Notes: generated by a model from the sequence alone, not told the origin. Numbered from the stretch's first letter, positions 1-8,554 are shown. The stretch: 64,000 nt of DNA from Brevibacillus panacihumi (GCF_003710985.1 NZ_RHHT01000005.1:1-64000); one strand, 5' to 3'. Translations and numbers: made by a program.

Positions 1-22
1 CTCTACTCTACACCCTGACCCA

Positions 23-84
23 CAGCGAAGATCCCAACCCGCCTGAAGTGTTTTCCTCTTTTTCCTCCCCACCACTCCAGCATG
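23..84. repeat. Partial copy of an interspersed palindromic repeat (right arm)
   Basis: About 56 bases here closely match the right arm of the complete element at 3173-3395. Shared blocks are AGATCCCAACCCGCCTG, a TTTTCCTC-type pyrimidine run and CTCCCCACCACT followed by two variable bases and AGC. The rest of this copy, if it exists, lies before the window. It ends about 25 bases before the -35 element of the dacF promoter. It encodes nothing recognisable. Confidence 0.7.
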
Positions 85-109
85 GGAACAACCTAACGAT
101 AGGAGTTGT

Positions 110-139
110 GAATATTTTCCTGTCGGGTTGGTGAGAATA
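110..139 (+). promoter_or_regulatory. Sigma-F type promoter of dacF
   Basis: GAATA at 110-114, then 15 bases, then GGTGAGAATA at 130-139. The second box fits the sigma-F -10 consensus GgnrAnAnTA exactly, and the spacing is the known 15. The transcript would start about 20 bases before the dacF start codon. dacF of B. subtilis is a known sigma-F target, so element and gene agree. Confidence 0.65.
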
Positions 140-167
140 AAACCATGAATGGAGGGAAGAGACTGTT

Positions 168-1343
168 ATGAAACGGAAAGGGTATCTCGCTCTATGCATC
201 ATGATGTTGATCACTATCTTTTCTCCTCGGGCTTTTGCAGCCAGTGAGAAGCCTGTACCCATGAATTTTGCGCCGAGTGCACGTTCTGCTGTTTTGATTG
301 AAGCCGATACAGGGACCATTCTGTTTGAAAAGAATGCGCACGAGAAGCTGCCGCCTGCCAGTATCACCAAGGTGATGACCTTATTGCTCATCATGGAGGC
401 GATCGAGCGCGGAGAGCTGAAGATGACCGACAAGGTACGGACAAGCGAACGGGCAGCTTCTATGGGAGGATCTCAAATCTTCTTGCAGCCTGGCGAGGAA
501 ATGACCGTCGAAGATATGGTCAAAGGAATTGCCATTGCATCCGGCAACGATGCTTCTGTCGCGATGGCGGAGCATCTCGAGGGTACGGAGGAAGCCTTCG
601 TCAAACGCATGAACGAACGGGCCAAGGAATTGGGGATGAAAAACACTCATTTTGTCAATTCCAATGGTCTTCCTGCAGAGAATCATTACGCCTCTGCCTA
701 CGATATTGCCATTATGTCCAAAGAGTTGTTAAAGCATGAAGAGATTACCAAATTTACAGGAACGTATCAGGACTATTTACGAAAAGACTCTGAAAATCCG
801 TTCTGGCTGGTCAATACCAATCGTCTCGTCCGCTTTTACCAAGGGGTGGACGGCTTGAAAACAGGCTATACCGGAGAAGCCAAATACTGCTTAACGGCGA
901 CAGCCAAGCGAAATAATATGCGCGTCATCTCCGTAGTCATGGGAGAGCCGGACGTAAAGACAAGAAATAACGATGTAACGACCATGTTCAATTACGCGTT
1001 TACGCATTACAAAGTCATGCCGATGTACAAAAAAGGAGAGACAGTCGATCAAATTACGGTGGACAAAGGACAACAACCCCAGTTGAACATCGTAACACCG
1101 CATGCCGTCAGCGTGTTGATGAAAAAAGGGGAGGCAGCGGAAGACTACCAAAAGGAAGTGGTCGTGAACAAAACGGTGAATGCGCCTGTTCAAAAGAATC
1201 AGGTGGTAGGCCACATATTTATTCGTTCCAAGGATGGCAATGAAGTAAGCCGCATCGACCTGTATCCGGAGCATGCAGTAAATGAGGCAGGCATGTGGGA
1301 GATTCTCAAGCGGACAACGAAGAAGGTGTTGCTTCGTTATTAA
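168..1343 (+). CDS. dacF: D-alanyl-D-alanine carboxypeptidase, sporulation type (DacF)
   Basis: Low-molecular-weight penicillin-binding protein of 391 residues that trims the terminal D-Ala from peptidoglycan stem peptides; in sporulating bacilli DacF lowers cross-linking of the forespore cortex. A signal peptide covers about residues 1-24. The serine-protease-fold motifs are present: SITK at 65-68 (catalytic Ser), SGN at 125-127 and KTG at 231-233, followed by a C-terminal beta domain. The ATG at 168 follows GGAGGGAAGAG. It sits directly upstream of spoIIAA as in B. subtilis and has its own sigma-F type promoter. A weak hairpin separates it from the spoIIA promoter. Confidence 0.95.
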   Translation: MKRKGYLALCIMMLITIFSPRAFAASEKPVPMNFAPSARSAVLIEADTGTILFEKNAHEKLPPASITKVMTLLLIMEAIERGELKMTDKVRTSERAASMGGSQIFLQPGEEMTVEDMVKGIAIASGNDASVAMAEHLEGTEEAFVKRMNERAKELGMKNTHFVNSNGLPAENHYASAYDIAIMSKELLKHEEITKFTGTYQDYLRKDSENPFWLVNTNRLVRFYQGVDGLKTGYTGEAKYCLTATAKRNNMRVISVVMGEPDVKTRNNDVTTMFNYAFTHYKVMPMYKKGETVDQITVDKGQQPQLNIVTPHAVSVLMKKGEAAEDYQKEVVVNKTVNAPVQKNQVVGHIFIRSKDGNEVSRIDLYPEHAVNEAGMWEILKRTTKKVLLRY

Positions 1344-1374
1344 GCGGACGACATGACGACAGAAGCGCGAAAAG

Positions 1375-1420
1375 AATCGAGTTGCCTCGAAAGAAGGTCT
1401 GTGGCTGCTCGATTTTTTTG
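1375..1420 (+). terminator. Possible terminator after dacF
   Basis: AATCGAG (1375-1381) pairs with CTCGATT (1408-1414), followed by a T run. The loop is long (26 bases) but has a small inner GCC/GGC stem, so termination may be leaky. That would leave dacF able to read into spoIIA. Confidence 0.45.
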
Positions 1421-1435
1421 TTCTTTTGTCGCCTG

Positions 1436-1463
1436 GCAGGAATTGGTTAAAGACGAGAAGAAT
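1436..1463 (+). promoter_or_regulatory. Sigma-H type promoter of the spoIIA operon
   Basis: GCAGGAATT at 1436-1444 matches the sigma-H -35 consensus RWAGGAWWT at eight of nine positions. AGAAT at 1459-1463 matches the -10 consensus HGAAT, with a 14-base spacer. The spoIIA operon of B. subtilis is driven by sigma-H, so the position is as expected. Confidence 0.65.
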
Positions 1464-1499
1464 GAGAGAAAGACTACGGGATGAAGGAGAGTGTCAGCT

Positions 1500-1850
1500 A
1501 TGAGTTTGCGGATCGCGATGGAGACCCGACAAGATGTTTTGGTCGTCCGTTTGCAAGGAGAATTGGACCATCATACTGCGGAAGAATTGCGCAGCAAGAT
1601 GGATGAAGCCCTACGTACCTCTTCCATTCGCCATATCGTGCTCAGCCTTGCCGATTTGGCGTTTATGGACAGTTCAGGAATTGGCGTGATCCTCGGCAGA
1701 TACAAGCAGATTTCAGCCCGATCGGGTGAAATGTACGTCTGCCGAGTCAATCCCACGATCTATCGGATTTTTGAGATGTCGGGATTGTTCAAGGTGATCA
1801 AGTTTCGTGAAAACGAGGCAGAAGCACTGCTGATCCTGGGGGTGGCGTAA
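1500..1850 (+). CDS. spoIIAA: Anti-sigma F factor antagonist SpoIIAA
   Basis: STAS-domain protein of 116 residues. Unphosphorylated SpoIIAA displaces sigma-F from SpoIIAB in the forespore; SpoIIAB phosphorylates it on a conserved serine. The DSSG motif is visible, with the two serines at residues 58-59, where B. subtilis carries its phosphorylated Ser58. A GTG at 1491 would touch the Shine-Dalgarno sequence, whereas ATG at 1500 lies 10 bases from AAGGAG, so 1500 was chosen. First gene of the three-gene operon; its stop TAA overlaps the ATG of spoIIAB. Confidence 0.95.
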   Translation: MSLRIAMETRQDVLVVRLQGELDHHTAEELRSKMDEALRTSSIRHIVLSLADLAFMDSSGIGVILGRYKQISARSGEMYVCRVNPTIYRIFEMSGLFKVIKFRENEAEALLILGVA

Positions 1851-2299
1851 TGAAGGCACAACGCAATTTTATGACGGTTTCGTTTGCTGCGGTAAGCCAA
1901 AATGAGGCTTTTGCCCGCGTAGCAGTAGCTTCATTCATTTCACAATTGGATATCACGATGGATGAACTGGAAGAAATCAAAACAGTCGTTTCCGAAGCAG
2001 TAACAAACGCAATCATCCACGGATATGACGAAAATCCAGAGGGTGTGGTACATATTTCCGTGCAGATCAACGATGGAGTTGTCGACGTCGTCGTAGAAGA
2101 CCAAGGCAAAGGAATTGAGGATGTAGAGCAGGCGATGCAGCCGCTGTACACGACGAAGCCGGAGCTGGAACGTTCCGGGATGGGCTTTACCATTATGGAG
2201 AATTTCATGGACTCTTTGGAAGTGGCGACTGCTGTCGGCAAAGGAACGACCGTGCGCCTGACCAAACGCCTGTCGTTTGCCAAAGCCTTGCAAAATTAG
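1850..2299 (+). CDS. spoIIAB: Anti-sigma F factor, serine kinase SpoIIAB
   Basis: GHKL-type serine kinase and anti-sigma factor of 149 residues. It holds sigma-F inactive before septation and phosphorylates SpoIIAA. ATP-binding boxes are visible: the N box around [10 protein letters not shown], the G1 box DQGKGI and the G2 box SGMGFTIM. Start ATG overlaps the spoIIAA stop, which implies translational coupling and balanced amounts of the two partners. Length and order match the B. subtilis operon. Confidence 0.96.
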   Translation: MKAQRNFMTVSFAAVSQNEAFARVAVASFISQLDITMDELEEIKTVVSEAVTNAIIHGYDENPEGVVHISVQINDGVVDVVVEDQGKGIEDVEQAMQPLYTTKPELERSGMGFTIMENFMDSLEVATAVGKGTTVRLTKRLSFAKALQN

Positions 2300-2310
2300 G
2301 GGTAGTGCCA

Positions 2311-3066
2311 ATGGGTGCCGATATAAAAAATGCGAGTCAACCATTTCTGACCAATGACCAAGTGAAAGACTTGATCGCCAAAAGCCAGGAGGGAGACAGC
2401 GACGCCCGCGAGCTTTTGGTGAACAGCAATATCAGGCTGGTCTGGTCTGTCGTCCAGCGTTTTATCAACCGTGGGTACGAAGCCGATGATTTGTTTCAGA
2501 TAGGCTGCATCGGCCTGCTGAAAGCCGTCGACAAATTCGATCTTTCCTACGATGTGCGTTTCTCTACGTATGCTGTGCCGATGATCATCGGGGAAATCCA
2601 GCGCTTCCTGCGGGATGACGGCACCGTCAAGGTCAGCCGCTCGCTCAAGGAGACCGCTAACAAGGTTCGCCGCGCCAAGGATGAGTTGTACAAGCAATTC
2701 GGACGTGCTCCGACGATTTCAGAGGTAGCCGAAGCGGTAGGAATTACACCTGAGGACGTCGTTTTTGCCCAAGAAGCGAGCCGGACACCTTCCTCCATCC
2801 ACGAAACCGTATTCGAAAATGACGGAGATCCGATCACGCTCATCGATCAAATCGCAGATGAGGGCGTCAACAAATGGTTTGAGAAGATCGCATTGAAGGA
2901 TGCGATCAGCAGACTGAGCGAACGGGAGCAGTTAATCGTCTACTTGCGGTATTACAAGGATCAGACCCAGTCAGAGGTCGCCGAGCGCCTGGGCATTTCC
3001 CAAGTGCAGGTCTCGAGGCTGGAGAAGCGCATCCTGCAAACGATCAAAGACCAAATTGAACACTGA
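2311..3066 (+). CDS. sigF: RNA polymerase sporulation sigma factor sigma-F
   Basis: Sigma-70 family factor of about 251 residues that directs early forespore transcription. Region 2 (LFQIGCIGLLKAVDKFD), region 3 and the C-terminal region 4 helix-turn-helix (SEVAERLGISQVQVSRLEKR) are clear. A GTG at 2305 is in frame, but ATG at 2311 has a better distance to the AGGGGT at 2298-2303. Third gene of spoIIA, 11 bases after spoIIAB. Its targets visible in this window probably include dacF (sigma-F type promoter) and, through sigma-G, spoVA. Confidence 0.96.
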   Translation: MGADIKNASQPFLTNDQVKDLIAKSQEGDSDARELLVNSNIRLVWSVVQRFINRGYEADDLFQIGCIGLLKAVDKFDLSYDVRFSTYAVPMIIGEIQRFLRDDGTVKVSRSLKETANKVRRAKDELYKQFGRAPTISEVAEAVGITPEDVVFAQEASRTPSSIHETVFENDGDPITLIDQIADEGVNKWFEKIALKDAISRLSEREQLIVYLRYYKDQTQSEVAERLGISQVQVSRLEKRILQTIKDQIEH

Positions 3067-3077
3067 TAAACAGGTAG

Positions 3078-3116
3078 AGACACCGACAGCGATCATGCTG
3101 GTCTGGTGTCTTTTCT
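3078..3116 (+). terminator. Terminator of the spoIIA operon
   Basis: AGACACC (3078-3084) pairs with GGTGTCT (3105-3111); an inner GACAGC/GCTGGTC helix extends the stem, and a TTTTCTT tract follows. Confidence 0.75.
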
Positions 3117-3172
3117 TGTATTTCATACCTAGAGAAACCCACAAAGATAGCAGCAGGAAGAGCAGTTAGAGC

Positions 3173-3395
3173 TGGTTGAGGAAAATGGAGAAAAAGCGAA
3201 GGCGTTTTGGGATCTTCACCAAGCCGGAACGGAAAAGGCGGAACACGCACTCAGGGCCAACCTTGAATGACCTCTTCGAAGTCGGCTGCTTTTGGCCGCG
3301 GTTCCGCCTCTGGAGTGGGAGGCGGCCAGGAATGACCCCCAGCAAAGATCCCAACCCGCCTGGAGCGTTTCCCCGTTTTCCTCCCCACCACTAAA
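3173..3395. repeat. Palindromic interspersed repeat, about 220 bp, complete copy
   Basis: The outer arms 3173-3215 and 3346-3390 are imperfect inverted repeats sharing TGGT, GAGGAAAA, AGGCG and TTGGGATCT blocks. Inner pairs continue the palindrome: GGCGGAAC (3237-3244) with GTTCCGCC (3301-3308), and GGCCAA near 3256 with TTGGCC near 3292. As RNA or single-stranded DNA it would form one long interrupted hairpin. AGCT occurs just outside both ends and may mark the boundary or a target duplication. The right arm recurs at 23-84. No transposase is encoded; short open frames inside it follow from base composition. Confidence 0.7.
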
Positions 3396-3416
3396 GCTCA
3401 TCGACCACCTTACTTG

Positions 3417-3445
3417 GTATTGGTTTTCACACCTCGCACATACTA
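3417..3445 (+). promoter_or_regulatory. Sigma-G type promoter of the spoVA operon
   Basis: GTATT at 3417-3421 approximates the GHATR -35 box (last base mismatched). CATACTA at 3439-3445 matches the sigma-G/F -10 consensus CATWHTA fully, with a 17-base spacer. It lies 38 bases before the spoVAA ATG. spoVA is a known sigma-G operon. Confidence 0.6.
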
Positions 3446-3483
3446 CAAAAGATGCCAGAGATGTTTGTACAGGAGGGGATCAG

Positions 3484-4098
3484 ATGCATGACCCGTTATT
3501 TTTGCGCTTGCGCAAACGGTTGGCAGTGAAGCCGCAGTCTGTCATTACCTTGGGAGATATCTGCCAGCTATTCTGGGACGGCAAACGGGAGGAAGCAATT
3601 TCGCGAATTCCGATCTACAGGGTAAAGCCAGAGGACGGAAATCTGATGATTATCGACATCATGCAGGTGATTGAACGGCTTCGTTCTGCGTACCCCGAGG
3701 TAGAACTGGAAGTACAGGGGGCTTCACAGATCATCGTAGAGGTTTTAAACCCGCGCAAAAAAGCCAATCCCGTTTTGGTCATTCTGGTTTGGGTGCTTCT
3801 TTTTATCGGGGCAGGTTTGGCGATCATGAACTTCCATACGGATGTCAGCATGCCGGAAGTGCACCGGCGCATTTTCTATTTGATTACCGGAGAGAAAAAC
3901 GACCATCCGCTCTGGCTGCAGATTCCCTATTCGATCGGGATCGGCTTGGGGATGATTTTGTTTTTCAATCATATCTTTCAGAAAAAAATCAACGAGGAAC
4001 CCAGCCCGTTGGAAGTAGAGCTGTTCATGTACCAACAAAACCTCGATCAGTATTACATCGAGCATGAAAACAAGGAAAACCAGCGGACGAAAACATGA
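3484..4098 (+). CDS. spoVAA: Stage V sporulation protein AA
   Basis: Membrane protein of 204 residues belonging to the spoVA set, which forms the channel for dipicolinic acid uptake into the forespore and release at germination. A soluble N-terminal part of about 95 residues is followed by two membrane segments (about 98-118 and 150-170) and a charged C-terminus. An open frame reaches back to 3292, but that part lies in the repeat and promoter. ATG at 3484 follows AGGAGGGG at the right distance. Its stop overlaps the spoVAB ATG. Confidence 0.9.
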   Translation: MHDPLFLRLRKRLAVKPQSVITLGDICQLFWDGKREEAISRIPIYRVKPEDGNLMIIDIMQVIERLRSAYPEVELEVQGASQIIVEVLNPRKKANPVLVILVWVLLFIGAGLAIMNFHTDVSMPEVHRRIFYLITGEKNDHPLWLQIPYSIGIGLGMILFFNHIFQKKINEEPSPLEVELFMYQQNLDQYYIEHENKENQRTKT

Positions 4099-4514
4099 CG
4101 ATCCTTGAGATGTTGTTCGTGGTTATCGTTGGATTGGGCTGGGGAATCGCTGTAGGCAGCGGTTTTGTCGCTTTTATTACCGTTCTGGACATCATTCCGA
4201 GGCTGACGCAACTGACCAATGCCCATCAGCATATTCGCAAGCTGGAGTGGGCATTGGTGAGTGGTGCCCTTTTTTTCACCCTGATCGACTTTTTTCCCAT
4301 CCAAGCTGCTCTTCCGGTGTACTTTACCTCGCTGTACGGCTTGTTTGCCGGTATTTTCGTAGGCACCTTGGCTGCCGGGCTCACCGAAGCCTTGAATGTT
4401 TTCCCGATCATCGCCAAACGCCTGCACATGGATTCAAGCCTGCTCTATTTGCTGATGGCAATGGTTTTGGGCAAAATCACTGGCTCTCTCTTGCAATGGG
4501 CGCTTCATCTCTGA
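4095..4514 (+). CDS. spoVAB: Stage V sporulation protein AB
   Basis: Small polytopic membrane protein of 139 residues with about four hydrophobic segments, second of the spoVA operon. Length and position match the family. ATGA overlap with spoVAA indicates coupled translation. The individual role of SpoVAB in the DPA channel is not settled. Confidence 0.88.
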   Translation: MTILEMLFVVIVGLGWGIAVGSGFVAFITVLDIIPRLTQLTNAHQHIRKLEWALVSGALFFTLIDFFPIQAALPVYFTSLYGLFAGIFVGTLAAGLTEALNVFPIIAKRLHMDSSLLYLLMAMVLGKITGSLLQWALHL

Positions 4515-4611
4515 TCTGGTAAATACCGCTATTCATAGGATGAGGGTTAACAGGAAGAATATAGATATGGTTTGTTTGAACCAAGGCAGGAATGGAAAGG
4601 AGTGAACTGGC

Positions 4612-5097
4612 ATGGCGACCAAAACAAAAGCAAAACCAATCGGCTCTATGCAGATGACCAAACAGATGTACCAGCAGCAGGCGTCCAAGTACCAGCCGAA
4701 ACGAAATGTAATGTTGAATTGCTTCCGCGCGTTCTGGGTCGGCGGTACAATCTGTCTTTTGGGGCAAGCCCTGCAAAACATGTACATTCACTTTTTTGGC
4801 TTTACAGAGAAAACGGCAAGCAACCCCACGGTGGCAACGCTGATCTTCATTTCTGTATTGCTGACTGGCCTGGGAATATACGACAACATCGGTCAGTACG
4901 CAGGAGCGGGTTCGGCAGTCCCGGTAACCGGCTTTGCCAATTCCATCGCTTCCGCTGCCATCGAGCATCGCAGTGAAGGATTTGTGCTTGGGGTGGGCGG
5001 CAATATGTTTAAACTGGCAGGCTCGGTTATTGTCTTCGGTGTCGTTGCCGCCTTTCTTGCAGGCATTATCAAGAGCGTGCTGAAGATGATTTTCTGA
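4612..5097 (+). CDS. spoVAC: Stage V sporulation protein AC
   Basis: Membrane protein of 161 residues with a basic N-terminal tail and about four membrane segments; the GQYAGAGSAVPVTGFANS stretch is typical of the SpoVAC/SpoVAEb family. SpoVAC of B. subtilis behaves as a mechanosensitive-type channel component for DPA and is essential with SpoVAD and SpoVAEb. A strong AAAGGAG precedes ATG 4612. A 97-base gap from spoVAB holds no clear terminator, so one operon is likely. Confidence 0.92.
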   Translation: MATKTKAKPIGSMQMTKQMYQQQASKYQPKRNVMLNCFRAFWVGGTICLLGQALQNMYIHFFGFTEKTASNPTVATLIFISVLLTGLGIYDNIGQYAGAGSAVPVTGFANSIASAAIEHRSEGFVLGVGGNMFKLAGSVIVFGVVAAFLAGIIKSVLKMIF

Positions 5098-5109
5098 GGA
5101 GGGCTTTCG

Positions 5110-6135
5110 ATGGATAGCAAGAAGCAAACAGCGCGGATCAGCCGTCAAACCTGGCACTTTGCAGAAGATGTTCGCGTGCAGGCTTCTGCTGTGTCAGTTG
5201 GGCCCAAAGAAGGGGAGGGACCATTGGCCTCCTACTTCGACCAGATCCATGATGATGTGTATGTCGGCCAGCAAACCTGGGAGGATGCCGAGCGAAAGCT
5301 GATGGAAAATGCAGTCACCATTTTGTTGCAAAAGGCATCCATAGCGGAAAAGGATGTGGATGTCATTTTGGCCGGGGATCTGCTGAATCAAAACATCACG
5401 ACCAACTTTACTGCGGAGAAGCTGGCGATACCCTTGATGGGGATGTACGGAGCGTGTTCCACCTCTATGCTTACGTTGGCTACAGCAGCAGCACTTGTCA
5501 ACGCAGGCTATGCGCAAAAAGCAATTGCGGCGTGCAGCAGCCACAATGCCACAGCGGAGAGACAATACCGCTATCCGACAGAGTATGGAGGCCAGAAGCC
5601 GCCAAGTGCTCAATGGACGGTGACGGGAGCGGGTGCAGGGTTGGTCGGAATAGGTGGAGAAGGACCGCGCATCACTTACGCTACGATGGGCAAAGTGACG
5701 GATATGGGCATCAAAGACCCATTTGACATGGGCTCGGCGATGGCCCCGGCAGCCGTCTCGACGATCCATTCCCATTTTCAGGATACAGGACGTACTCCAG
5801 AAGATTACGATTTGATTGTGACAGGGGATCTGGCAGCAGTGGGCTATCCCATTGTGAAAGAGTTGATGCGGGCTCAGGGATATGCGATGGAAGATATGTA
5901 CAATGACTGCGGCCTGATGATTTATTATCCCGAGCAAGAGGTGTTCGCAGGGGGAAGCGGCTGTGCCAGCAGTGCAGTCGTAACCTACAGCTACATCATG
6001 GATCAATTAAATCGGGGACTGTTGAAACGCGTCTTGGTCTGTGCGACAGGAGCGTTGCTCAGCCCGATCAGTTACCAGCAAGGAAATTCCATACCCTGCA
6101 TCGCGCATGCGGTTGCATTCGAAGGAGGAATCTGA
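5110..6135 (+). CDS. spoVAD: Stage V sporulation protein AD (DPA-binding)
   Basis: Thiolase-fold protein of 341 residues that binds dipicolinic acid on the outer face of the inner spore membrane. Family landmarks include [13 protein letters not shown] and the glycine-rich [10 protein letters not shown]. Start follows GAGGAGGG. Its TGA overlaps the ATG of the next gene. With SpoVAC and SpoVAEb it forms the minimal SpoVA core. Confidence 0.95.
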   Translation: MDSKKQTARISRQTWHFAEDVRVQASAVSVGPKEGEGPLASYFDQIHDDVYVGQQTWEDAERKLMENAVTILLQKASIAEKDVDVILAGDLLNQNITTNFTAEKLAIPLMGMYGACSTSMLTLATAAALVNAGYAQKAIAACSSHNATAERQYRYPTEYGGQKPPSAQWTVTGAGAGLVGIGGEGPRITYATMGKVTDMGIKDPFDMGSAMAPAAVSTIHSHFQDTGRTPEDYDLIVTGDLAAVGYPIVKELMRAQGYAMEDMYNDCGLMIYYPEQEVFAGGSGCASSAVVTYSYIMDQLNRGLLKRVLVCATGALLSPISYQQGNSIPCIAHAVAFEGGI

Positions 6136-6485
6136 TGGAATACGTAATTGCCTTTGCCGTCGGCGGGCTGATTTGTGTTATTGGACAATTGTTGCTGGAT
6201 GTTGGCAAGCTGACACCCGCCCACGTGATGAGTACCCTGGTTGTATCAGGGGTTGTCCTCGACTTTTTCGGTATCTATGACAAGCTGATCGATTTTGCGG
6301 GGGCAGGCGCTACCGTGCCGATTACCAGCTTTGGGCATTCCCTCTATCACGGTGCGATCAGCGAGGCGCAGACACATGGCCTGATCGGGGTCGTTACCGG
6401 GATTTTTGAAGTGACGAGCGCTGGGATCTCGGCAGCGATCGCGTTTGGCTTTCTTGCCTCGCTCGTGTTCAAGCCGAAGGGATAA
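6135..6485 (+). CDS. spoVAEB: Stage V sporulation protein AE, membrane subunit (SpoVAEb)
   Basis: Membrane protein of 116 residues with about four hydrophobic segments and the [15 protein letters not shown] signature shared with SpoVAC, showing the two are paralogous channel subunits. Start ATG lies in the TGATG overlap with spoVAD, after GAAGGAGG. The two-part naming (AEa and AEb) follows B. subtilis, where the old spoVAE is two genes. Confidence 0.92.
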   Translation: MEYVIAFAVGGLICVIGQLLLDVGKLTPAHVMSTLVVSGVVLDFFGIYDKLIDFAGAGATVPITSFGHSLYHGAISEAQTHGLIGVVTGIFEVTSAGISAAIAFGFLASLVFKPKG

Positions 6486-6516
6486 ACGCGACCTTGCGAG
6501 GACGGTGATCCAGCAT

Positions 6517-7155
6517 ATGACAGAACCACGAAGAAGAGTTATCCTTGTCACGGACGGCGACCATATTGCCCAGAAAGTAATCGAAGCTGTCGCGAAAGAC
6601 ATGGGCGGACGGTGCATTTCGCTGTCTGCAGGCAATCCGACACCGCTGGATGGCAGCCAGATGGTCGAGCTGATTAAAATGACGCCTCATGATCCCGTCC
6701 TGGTGATGTTCGACGACAACGGGGATTTCGGCAGGGGCAAGGGTGAGCAAGCGATTGAGTATCTGCTCAAGCATCCGGACATCGAGGTGATTGGCGCGAT
6801 CGCGGTTGCTTCCAATACCCGATGGGTCAGGGGAGCAACCGTCAAATACTCGATCGACAACCACGGGAGATTGGTGGAAGAGGCAGTAGACAAGGAAGGG
6901 TATGCGGATGTCGATTTGGAGAATCGAATCTATGGCGACACCGTCGATGTTTTGAATTCCTTTCACATCCCCAATCTGATCGGGATTGGAGATATTGGCA
7001 AAATGGAAGGCCGCGACAGTCTGCGCAAAGGCAGTCCTATTACCAAGAAAGCGGTGCAATGGATACTGGAAAGGAGCAAAGCAAATGACAGAGATCACGG
7101 AGAAGCGGCGTCCCATCTCGGAGAATCTGGAGGAAAACAAGGCCTATCTCAATGA
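6517..7155 (+). CDS. spoVAEA: Stage V sporulation protein AEa (soluble)
   Basis: Soluble protein of about 212 residues; it starts RRRVILVTDGD and carries a MFDDNGDFGRGKGE stretch typical of SpoVAEa. The start is uncertain: ATG 6517 has only a distant GAGG, while an in-frame GTG at 6505 lies very close to the same GAGG; the frame stays open upstream inside spoVAEB. The last 70 bases overlap spoVAF in another frame, and the polar C-terminal tail (GEAASHLGESGG) looks unconserved. Part of the spoVA operon; function at germination is not well defined. Confidence 0.85.
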   Translation: MTEPRRRVILVTDGDHIAQKVIEAVAKDMGGRCISLSAGNPTPLDGSQMVELIKMTPHDPVLVMFDDNGDFGRGKGEQAIEYLLKHPDIEVIGAIAVASNTRWVRGATVKYSIDNHGRLVEEAVDKEGYADVDLENRIYGDTVDVLNSFHIPNLIGIGDIGKMEGRDSLRKGSPITKKAVQWILERSKANDRDHGEAASHLGESGGKQGLSQ

Positions 7156-8554
7156 CAAGCTTGGGGTCGGCAGCAGCTTCGACGTCGGGGTTCACGATTT
7201 TTACGTCGGTGGAACACGCATCTTGATTTATTACATAAATGGCTTTGCTGACAGCCAGAACATAACGCAAATTATGCGTGACCTGAATGATTTGCGCGAT
7301 CGCAAAATGAGGGATGAAATATTCGATTATCTCTACTATAAGTACATTCCCTTTTTTCAACTTGCCAAAGTCACAACGACCAATGAGTTTTTGGATAAAC
7401 TGTTGGTTGGTCAGGTAGGGTTAATCATTGACAATTCTTCTGAAGCGATCCTGATGGATGCCAAGGTACTCCCAACTCGGAATCCCGAGGAACCGGACAC
7501 GGAGCGGATCGTGCGGGGAGCGCATGATGGGTTTACCGAAACGCTGGTGACCAACGCCGTGCTGACCAGAAGACGAATTCGGGATGAGCGGCTCCGCTTT
7601 GAGATTATGCAAATCGGGGAACGGAGCAAGACGGATGTTTGCATCTGTTATATCAAGGACATAGCCAACCAGGACTTGGTAGAGACATTGAGGAATCGTC
7701 TGCAAAATATCCAAATTGACGGGATTCCGATGGCGGAAAAAACGGTAGAGGAATTTATCATCGGCAAGACGTTGAACCCGTTTCCGATGGTGAGGTATAC
7801 AGAACGACCCGATGTGGCAGCGGTTCATCTCCTCGAGGGCCACGTACTGATTTATGTAGACACATCACCAAGCGTGATGATTACCCCTGCCACGTATTTC
7901 CACCATGTCCAGCACGCCGAGGAGTACCGCCAGACTCCAGTCGTTGGCGCCTATCTGCGATGGGTACGTTTCTTGGGCATTTTTGCCTCTCTTATCCTCT
8001 TGCCGATCTGGTTGCTTTTGGTGATGCATCCAGCCATGATTCCAGAGCAATTGCATTTTCTCGGGATAAAAGACAAGGGGAGCATTCCGTTGTTAGCCCA
8101 ATTTCTGCTTGCAGAGCTCGGCCTGGATCTGATGAGAATGGCAGCGATTCACACTCCATCCCCGCTGTCCGTCGCGATGGGCTTGCTAGCCGCTATTCTG
8201 GTTGGGGACGTTGCGATCAAGGTAGGACTTTTTACTCCTGAAGTGATCCTTTACTTGGCTGTAGCTGCTGTCGGGATGTTCGCGACGCCAAGCTATGAGC
8301 TAAGCTTGGCGAATCGACTCGTACGAATTTTCCTCATCCTGATGGTCGGCTTCTTCTCCACGACGGGATTGGTGCTTGGGGTATTGCTGGTATTGATCGG
8401 GTTGGCAGTGACGCGTTCGCTCGACACGCCCTATCTGTGGCCTCTGATCCCCTTTGATTACAAAGCGTTCAAGGATGTTGCCTTACGCATGGCTGTTCCC
8501 ATGAAAAAGAAGCGCCCGAGTATCGTTCGCTCCCAAAACTCCTCCCGTCAATAA
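7085..8554 (+). CDS. spoVAF: Stage V sporulation protein AF, GerA-subunit-like
   Basis: Protein of 489 residues resembling the A subunits of nutrient germinant receptors: a hydrophilic N-terminal half of about 290 residues, then roughly four to five membrane segments to about 455 and a basic tail. In B. subtilis SpoVAF modulates DPA release. The ORF is open from 6986, but ATG 7085 follows AAAGGAG at nine bases and is clearly the start. It begins inside spoVAEA, an overlap of 71 bases. Last gene of the operon. Confidence 0.92.
   Translation: MTEITEKRRPISENLEENKAYLNDKLGVGSSFDVGVHDFYVGGTRILIYYINGFADSQNITQIMRDLNDLRDRKMRDEIFDYLYYKYIPFFQLAKVTTTNEFLDKLLVGQVGLIIDNSSEAILMDAKVLPTRNPEEPDTERIVRGAHDGFTETLVTNAVLTRRRIRDERLRFEIMQIGERSKTDVCICYIKDIANQDLVETLRNRLQNIQIDGIPMAEKTVEEFIIGKTLNPFPMVRYTERPDVAAVHLLEGHVLIYVDTSPSVMITPATYFHHVQHAEEYRQTPVVGAYLRWVRFLGIFASLILLPIWLLLVMHPAMIPEQLHFLGIKDKGSIPLLAQFLLAELGLDLMRMAAIHTPSPLSVAMGLLAAILVGDVAIKVGLFTPEVILYLAVAAVGMFATPSYELSLANRLVRIFLILMVGFFSTTGLVLGVLLVLIGLAVTRSLDTPYLWPLIPFDYKAFKDVALRMAVPMKKKRPSIVRSQNSSRQ

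Noticed and set aside
3176-3401. Short open frames inside the palindromic repeat
   Set aside because: Frames on both strands follow from the repeat composition; none has a credible start or known domain.
3292-3483. Longer N-terminus for SpoVAA
   Set aside because: Would run through the repeat and the sigma-G promoter; ATG 3484 has a strong Shine-Dalgarno sequence and gives family length.
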